From Coriobacteriia bacterium (lineage in GTDB: Bacteria; Actinomycetota; Coriobacteriia; Anaerosomatales; JAENZW01), in assembly GCA_029858605.1 (NCBI GenBank), contig JAOUET010000111.1, positions 1 through 6,348 of the forward strand: DNA of 6,348 nucleotides, given 5' to 3'. The position numbers were made by a program, and so were the translations under genes. The first letter of the stretch is position 1; each line of letters opens with the position of its first letter. The notes beneath the pieces are model-generated. The model made no database searches, was not told where the DNA came from, and worked only from the letters and a program-made list of their open reading frames with translations. Shown here one piece after another: positions 5,579 to 6,348 of this stretch.

Positions 5579-6348
5579 TCAGAACCTCAGCTCACGGAAC
5601 AGGTGATACGAGTTCGGCAACAGCTGCACACCCCAGAAGGACATCATCACGCCGAAGAGCGCAAGGACGGCGACCCACGCGAGCTTCTTGCCGTGCCAGC
5701 CCATAGTGAGCCTCAGGTGCAGGTATAGCGCGTAGGCGACCCAGGTGATGAGACTCCACGTCTCGACGGGATCCCACCGCCAATACGAGCCCCAAAGCTC
5801 GTATGCCCAGACCGCCCCTGAGGCGATCATCGCGCCGTTCACTATGAAGCCGAAGCCGACGAGTCTCAGCGTGAGATCCTCGAGGCGCTCCGGCTCTGGA
5901 GCGCGTGACAGCGGTGAGTCGGGACGTGGCGGCTTGCGGCGGGACTTGAGAATCTCGACGATCGCGAGTGCGGCGCATGCAGTGTAGGCCGCATAGGTGA
6001 ACCACGCGAACAACACGTGTATCACGAGCCACACGCTCTTGTAGGCCGGAGTGACCGGGCCTATGGTGCTTGGCTGTACCAGCCCGTATCCGAGCGTCAG
6101 AAGCACGAACGGAAGCACGCCGATACCGGCGATCTTGACGGACGGACGGCGCCACACTAGAAGCAGGTACATGGCCATGATCACCCAAGTCCCAGCAAGC
6201 GCGTTCTCGAAGTCCTGCACGTACGGTAGCCGTCCGGATACGTACCACCTCGAGAGAATCGACACCGTGTGCGCGATGAACCCTGCGCTGCTGAGGATGA
6301 ACCCGACTCGCGCTAGCTTGTCTCGGCTGAAGAGGACACCTGCCGTGA
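5579..6348 (-). CDS. ccsA: Cytochrome c biogenesis protein CcsA/CcsB type (ResC-like, System II heme handling), 5' end cut by window edge
   Basis: The frame is open to the right edge and gives 255 residues up to the TGA at 5579; family members are about 270-330, so few residues are missing. The GTG at 6265 is not the real start, because conserved sequence goes on upstream (LARVGFILSSAGFIAHTVSI). The signature is WGSYWRWDPVETWSLITW at in-window residues 185-202, the WWD motif that holds heme on the outer face of the membrane. Conserved histidines flank it: VIHVLFAWF (His110) before and LLPNSYHLF (His248) after; His26 in the first helix is a further candidate ligand. Several hydrophobic helices are evident, and a charged, proline-rich loop of about 25 residues (KSRRKPPRPDSP onward) joins two of them. 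Known role: with ResB/Ccs1 it exports heme and attaches it to CXXCH of apocytochromes. ResB is not in this window and may lie upstream. The small membrane protein gene follows 12 nt later. Confidence 0.93.
   Translation of the reverse strand, partial: TAGVLFSRDKLARVGFILSSAGFIAHTVSILSRWYVSGRLPYVQDFENALAGTWVIMAMYLLLVWRRPSVKIAGIGVLPFVLLTLGYGLVQPSTIGPVTPAYKSVWLVIHVLFAWFTYAAYTACAALAIVEILKSRRKPPRPDSPLSRAPEPERLEDLTLRLVGFGFIVNGAMIASGAVWAYELWGSYWRWDPVETWSLITWVAYALYLHLRLTMGWHGKKLAWVAVLALFGVMMSFWGVQLLPNSYHLFRELRF

Noticed and set aside
5579..6265. GTG at 6265 as the start of the cytochrome c biogenesis gene
   Set aside because: The frame stays open to the window edge and the upstream residues continue a first membrane helix with a histidine, so the true start lies outside.

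Overview
All recognisable genes lie on the minus strand, so the window reads biologically from right to left: ccsA-type cytochrome c biogenesis gene (cut by the right edge), a small membrane protein, hisS, aspS, a probable 6S RNA gene, a thioredoxin-fold lipoprotein, and rarA (cut by the left edge). Gene density is high, G+C is visibly high, and no mobile element, CRISPR array, rRNA or tRNA is seen.

The order hisS - aspS - 6S RNA - rarA recalls the Firmicutes arrangement, where the main 6S RNA of Bacillus subtilis lies in the aspS/rarA neighbourhood. Together with strong Shine-Dalgarno sites, high G+C, a System II (Ccs) cytochrome c maturation gene and a probable non-discriminating AspRS, this suggests a high-G+C Gram-positive lineage, perhaps an anaerobic Coriobacteriia-like actinobacterium. 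That assignment is inference with low certainty; no taxon-specific marker is present.

Right part (5201-6348): the C-terminal 255 residues of a CcsA/CcsB-type heme handling protein, with its WWD motif and flanking histidines, followed 12 nt later by a 121-residue, three-helix membrane protein of unknown function that starts at TTG. These two probably form the end of an operon. Middle part (3841-5200): a promoter-like sequence at 5167-5195 heads hisS, and aspS follows 11 nt after the hisS stop, giving a compact synthetase operon (2072-5121).

Left part (1-2071): the 274 nt between aspS and the next gene is not coding. It holds a promoter (TTGAGA, 17 nt, TACACT) and a segment of about 183 nt that folds as a long closing stem, a central bubble with a small 3'-side hairpin, and a terminal arm: the 6S RNA architecture. 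A lipoprotein with a thioredoxin-like fold but no CXXC begins 23 nt past the RNA, and rarA (replication-associated AAA+ ATPase) follows 13 nt after it, with a perfect 9-bp hairpin lying over the stop codon of the first and the start region of the second. The most interesting observation is the unannotated 6S RNA and its apparent lack of a terminator before the lipoprotein-rarA pair.
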